Below, piece by piece: positions 60,963-64,000 of a DNA stretch of 64,000 bases. The position numbers were made by a program, and so were the translations under genes. The notes below the pieces were generated by a model. The model searched no databases and had not been told where the DNA came from. It saw nothing but the letters and a program-made list of their open reading frames with translations. How positions within the stretch are numbered: the first letter of the stretch is position 1; the number at the start of each line of letters is the position of its first letter. The DNA is from Xylona heveae TC161. Taxonomy: Eukaryota; Ascomycota; Xylonomycetes; Xylonales; Xylonaceae. Where the stretch lies: NCBI RefSeq assembly GCF_001619985.1, contig NW_017264194.1:2165511-2229510 (forward strand), given 5' to 3'.

Positions 60963-62185
60963 TCAAATTAACAAATCCCAAGTGATTAAGAATGCGCTCA
61001 ATCCGCATGCTGCATAAAAGACCATCCGTGCCGTGCTTGCCCTCTCACTGGCCCGTTTCAATTCCTTGTTTCCTCCTCCCACGTTCACCGTTGTAAAGTC
61101 CGAGTCAGCAACCAATTGATCAACATGTGCTGATTGAGTTGCCAAATTAGTCGCCAGCGTGGTTTGCAATTCTGAAATTTCAATCAGTGACCTTTCGGCC
61201 ATTCTGTTCCCATTATTAGTAAATATAAAAGGCGCAGACACGTTTCGTTATAGTGGTCGGGAACTAGACCAAACATACCTGACTTGATCCAGCGTGTCCT
61301 CATAATGCTTTAGCATATTTTGGTTCTCTTGCGCAAACAGCTGTAGTTGTTCCGGGCTCAGTTGCCTCTCGACCTCTTCTTTCTCCGCTGTGTCCATCAG
61401 CGCAGCCTTTGCAGCACCAGACCCTTGCTGCGAAGGTGTCGTCCAAGATGCGTCATCAACAGTCCCTGTAGCGATTTCCCATGCTCCACGAGCCCCTCGC
61501 GCCTTGTATAGCGCGCTCTTGCTTTTCTCCACCTCCCGTGTTAATCGTGTCTCCATCATCGACCGCTGGAGCTCGCCGCACTCCTCAAGTTTCCTTCGTA
61601 GATACCAAAGCACACTCTCTCGATGCACTTTGATCCCATTTGCACGTGCCTCGTCCATCTCTTCTTCTGGGCTAGCTGCCTGACGGCCACCTCCTGCCGC
61701 CCACCGTCCGATTGCACCGAGCCCATGTTTGGCTCGCCGTCGTTGCGTAAGTGTAGCTTCTGTATTCTGTCGCAATTGCTCGGCATCGGACAAATTGCGA
61801 ATGGCTGCGTTGAGCTGTCGCAAGACGGCTTTTGACTCCGCATCGACCTCGTCACGATTGGCGTCTGTCAGATATTGCCGTTCCTTGTCCTGGCCATGCG
61901 GAGAGTGCAGAGAATTGGCCCGCCCTAGCTGGGTCCGTCGTGGCGGGAGTGAGGTAGAGAGGTAGGATTGGCGGATGGAACGGAGGTAGGCATGGAGTGA
62001 AGAAATGTGCGATTCCTAGGGCAGCTTGTCAGAAGAATCAAAAGTATATCATCAACCTCACATACAATTCTATATGCTTCCTTTAAAAATTCATCGGTAG
62101 TATGAGTTCGAGTGAGCTTGGTCTTGCCCAAAGACACATCGTGACGCTGGAGCGCAGCGCCGAATAAGGAGGTGATATCGGCCAT
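60963..62185 (-). CDS. UFE1: ER Qa-SNARE Ufe1 / syntaxin-18-like
   Basis: Exons 62066..62185, 61279..62015 and 60963..61203 (minus), 365 residues. The start MADITSLFGAALQRHD and EFLKEAYRI/ESHISSLHAYLRSIR match the syntaxin-18 N-terminal domain. A helical middle (EVDAESKAVLRQLNAAIRNL, and a helix around VLWYLRRKLEECGELQ) leads to the SNARE motif at about 290-330 (IEISELQTTLATNLATQSAHVDQL) with the zero-layer Gln about 309. A C-terminal tail anchor of ~20 residues (MVFYAACGLSAFLITWDLL) ends the protein. Ufe1 is the target SNARE for Golgi-to-ER retrograde vesicles and ER fusion. The last intron joins DQV/RMAERS. Confidence 0.92.
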
Positions 62186-63316
62186 GGGGGAAAGACAAGG
62201 GACAGCCGTCACTATAACATAACCTTTGGACTCTAATATACTTTTCTAAAGCTCGTACGAAGCTGTCAAGACCGCCAATTTAGCTTCTCTGTCTCCATGT
62301 AATGTAGCTATAACCGCAAACACATCGTCACACCTTCACAGGCACCACTTGACGTTACCCGGATATCAATATCCTCTTACGTAAGCAATATTCTCCTTCG
62401 ACAGTCGACGGCAGCCAAAGTAAAGGACAGTTAACATGGCAGAGTTTTGACTTGAAATATGTAAGACGTCAATAGATTATATCTCAAGGCAAAGGATCTT
62501 GACTGACTGCCTATAATGATCAATGCAAACTTCAGCGTTCATTCATTAGCTCAAACAAGACACCAATGGCGTGCCCTCAGTAGCAGCTTTGCTTAGTTCA
62601 ACCACAATACACTGCCCGGAATTGGCGCTTCTGAATTGCGCAATTGACGATAAGAATTGAGCAAATGTCTTCCATTGCAGATTGCAGAAATCACTACGGA
62701 AGTCTGGCACATAATTTCATCTGTCCGTCCACCTGATCAAGGGCAATCGGCATCTTTCCGCATCCCCGCATCCACGTTTCTCACTTCATGTATCAGCTGC
62801 TGCAAGCGCAAAATTTGATAGAGATGCCATATTGAAATTCGGATCAGGCAGAATTCCACGTGCTTTTCATAATTAGTTCGCTACCTCTACTCTATCATCA
62901 TAAGCATCGGTCTTGAAGTGCACAGACAATGACAAGACAGAAATACTGTGCCAAAACGGGAGTTTGACCGAGCAGACCACTGGCGTCCGCCTCAGCCGAC
63001 GTTATTCACATGAGTCAAATTCGGTGGCAATTGACCCGCTGCTTTTGGCAGGCCGCTTTGCCATGTTCGGGCAGGCTCCAGCGGGACGAACCACTTGGGC
63101 GCCCCTGTTGACTACTCTAAATCCCACGAGGGAAAAGAAAGCTTAGCTATCGCTGTTAGGCCTTCGCGGGTTCTCCGTTATCGCTCCCACTACGGTAAAA
63201 GGAGCGGAAAAGTTCCTTTTCGCTGGATTTATAAGGCGTGCCATCCCCAATAGCAATAATAATGATTGAATGGCTCACCAAAAGCATGTCCATCCGGACC
63301 TGTCAAACTCGTCCTC
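62186..63316. promoter_or_regulatory. Divergent promoter region UFE1 / MFS transporter
   Basis: 1.1 kb between start codons. No gene supported; ORF 62913-63146 is unremarkable. No specific sites recognised. Confidence 0.45.
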
Positions 63317-64000
63317 ATGCCATCGTTGCAAGAGGCTAGACAACATGAAAAGTTCGAGACGGCAACTATCGTGCCTGACAAGGTTCAGGACCAGGGGGCT
63401 CCACGATCGCAGAAGTCACGCGACAGTTTGAAGACGGCGGCCAGTGTTTCGCAAAATACAGGACCTATCTCTGGAGACGCTGCTATGCGAAATGAAATCG
63501 CTCAACAAGAAGAAGAGGTACAAGACCTCGAGGCGCTGGCGCCTGTTGCAACCCGCACTCCTCCATTTTCTGTCTTCACCAAATGGCAAAAACGATTTAT
63601 TGTCTTCATGGTCGCACTCGGAGGATTCTATTCGCCGCTGAGTGCGAATATTTATTTTCCAGCACTAAACACGCTGTCACACGAGCTGAATGTATCGAGC
63701 GAACTCATGAATTTGACAATTACATCCTACATGATTTTCCAGGGTCTGTCACCCACTATATTTGGCGATCTAGCGGACATGGCTGGCCGGCGACCAGCAT
63801 ATGTTATTGGCTTCATCGTCTATATTGGCGCCTGCATTGGACTGGCGCTACAAACCAATTATGCTGCGCTTTTTGTCCTGCGATGTCTCCAGAGCACCGG
63901 TTGCAGTGGAACAATCGCGTTAGCCAGTGGCGTTGTTGCTGACATTGCAACAACTGCAGAACGAGGGACATTTATGGGCATTGCCAGTATGGGGCCCATG
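63317..64000 (+). CDS. MFS transporter, DHA1 (drug:H+ antiporter 12-spanner) type, N-terminal part
   Basis: Open from ATG 63317 to the window end (228 codons, no stop). About 80 cytoplasmic residues, acidic and Gln-rich (AQQEEEVQDLEAL), precede helix 1 (RFIVFMVALGGFYSPLSANIYFPAL). Then come the helix-2 region (LTITSYMIFQGLSPTIFGDLA), motif A GDLADMAGRRP between helices 2 and 3, and LQSTGCSGTIALASGVVADI with ERGTFMGI around helices 4-5. This is the pattern of fungal DHA1 exporters (the Flr1/Tpo/Qdr group). No biosynthetic genes sit beside it inside the window. Substrate unknown; the rest lies to the right. Confidence 0.9.
   Translation, partial: MPSLQEARQHEKFETATIVPDKVQDQGAPRSQKSRDSLKTAASVSQNTGPISGDAAMRNEIAQQEEEVQDLEALAPVATRTPPFSVFTKWQKRFIVFMVALGGFYSPLSANIYFPALNTLSHELNVSSELMNLTITSYMIFQGLSPTIFGDLADMAGRRPAYVIGFIVYIGACIGLALQTNYAALFVLRCLQSTGCSGTIALASGVVADIATTAERGTFMGIASMGPM

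Noticed and set aside
63317-64000. Idea that the DHA1 transporter marks a secondary-metabolite cluster
   Set aside because: All neighbours to the left are housekeeping genes and no biosynthetic enzyme is in view; the right side is outside the window.

Overview
This is a window of nuclear chromosome from a filamentous ascomycete, most likely Eurotiales (Aspergillus, Penicillium or Talaromyces type). The evidence is many short introns of about 50-80 bases with GTATGT/GTAAGT donors, tightly packed intron-bearing genes on both strands, and protein sequences that read like their Eurotiomycete relatives. The assignment to order is inference. I did not identify the species. Exon coordinates are worked out by hand from splice sites and reading frame. 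For almost every conserved gene the summed exon length is a multiple of three.

Layout. 0-5 kb: the C-terminal half of an SRPK-like kinase with an apparent frameshift, a small unknown gene, an AIM9-like mitochondrial APH-fold protein, and a tRNA (probably His, with an intron). 5-12.5 kb: a Ser/Thr-rich single-pass membrane protein resembling cell-wall sensors, a three-exon HVA1/Tudor-like mini-gene, and a CUE5-type ubiquitin adaptor. 14.9-17.2 kb: a 729-residue single-pass membrane protein of unknown function. 17.2-23.7 kb: a gene-poor, AT-rich accessory island with a truncated 3'-5' exonuclease, an orphan ORF, a run of 33 G and a small Cys-rich protein.

23.7-63 kb is a conserved housekeeping block: MZT1 (gamma-tubulin), a PIRH2/RCHY1-type E3 ligase, a mitochondrial carrier, a CCDC25 homologue, a DHX35-type helicase, a PITH-domain protein, SPC25 (kinetochore), RRN6 (Pol I initiation), a second APH-type kinase, SNU13 (snoRNP and spliceosome), VPS20 (ESCRT-III), RIX7 (60S maturation), EMC4, the AP-2 beta subunit, aspartate aminotransferase and UFE1 (ER SNARE). 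The window ends inside an MFS transporter.

The genes do not form a single pathway. Several share short bidirectional intergenic regions (CCDC25/DHX35, SPC25/RRN6, VPS20/RIX7). Ribosome production recurs (RRN6, SNU13, RIX7), as do membrane traffic and ER function (VPS20, EMC4, AP-2 beta, UFE1). I found no biosynthetic cluster, CRISPR array, intact transposon or clear undescribed multi-gene system. The best leads are gene-level: the frameshifted kinase, the CCDC25 splice junction that loses a conserved Val-Trp, the candidate Atg8-binding motif in the CUE protein, and the unknown proteins of the AT-rich island.
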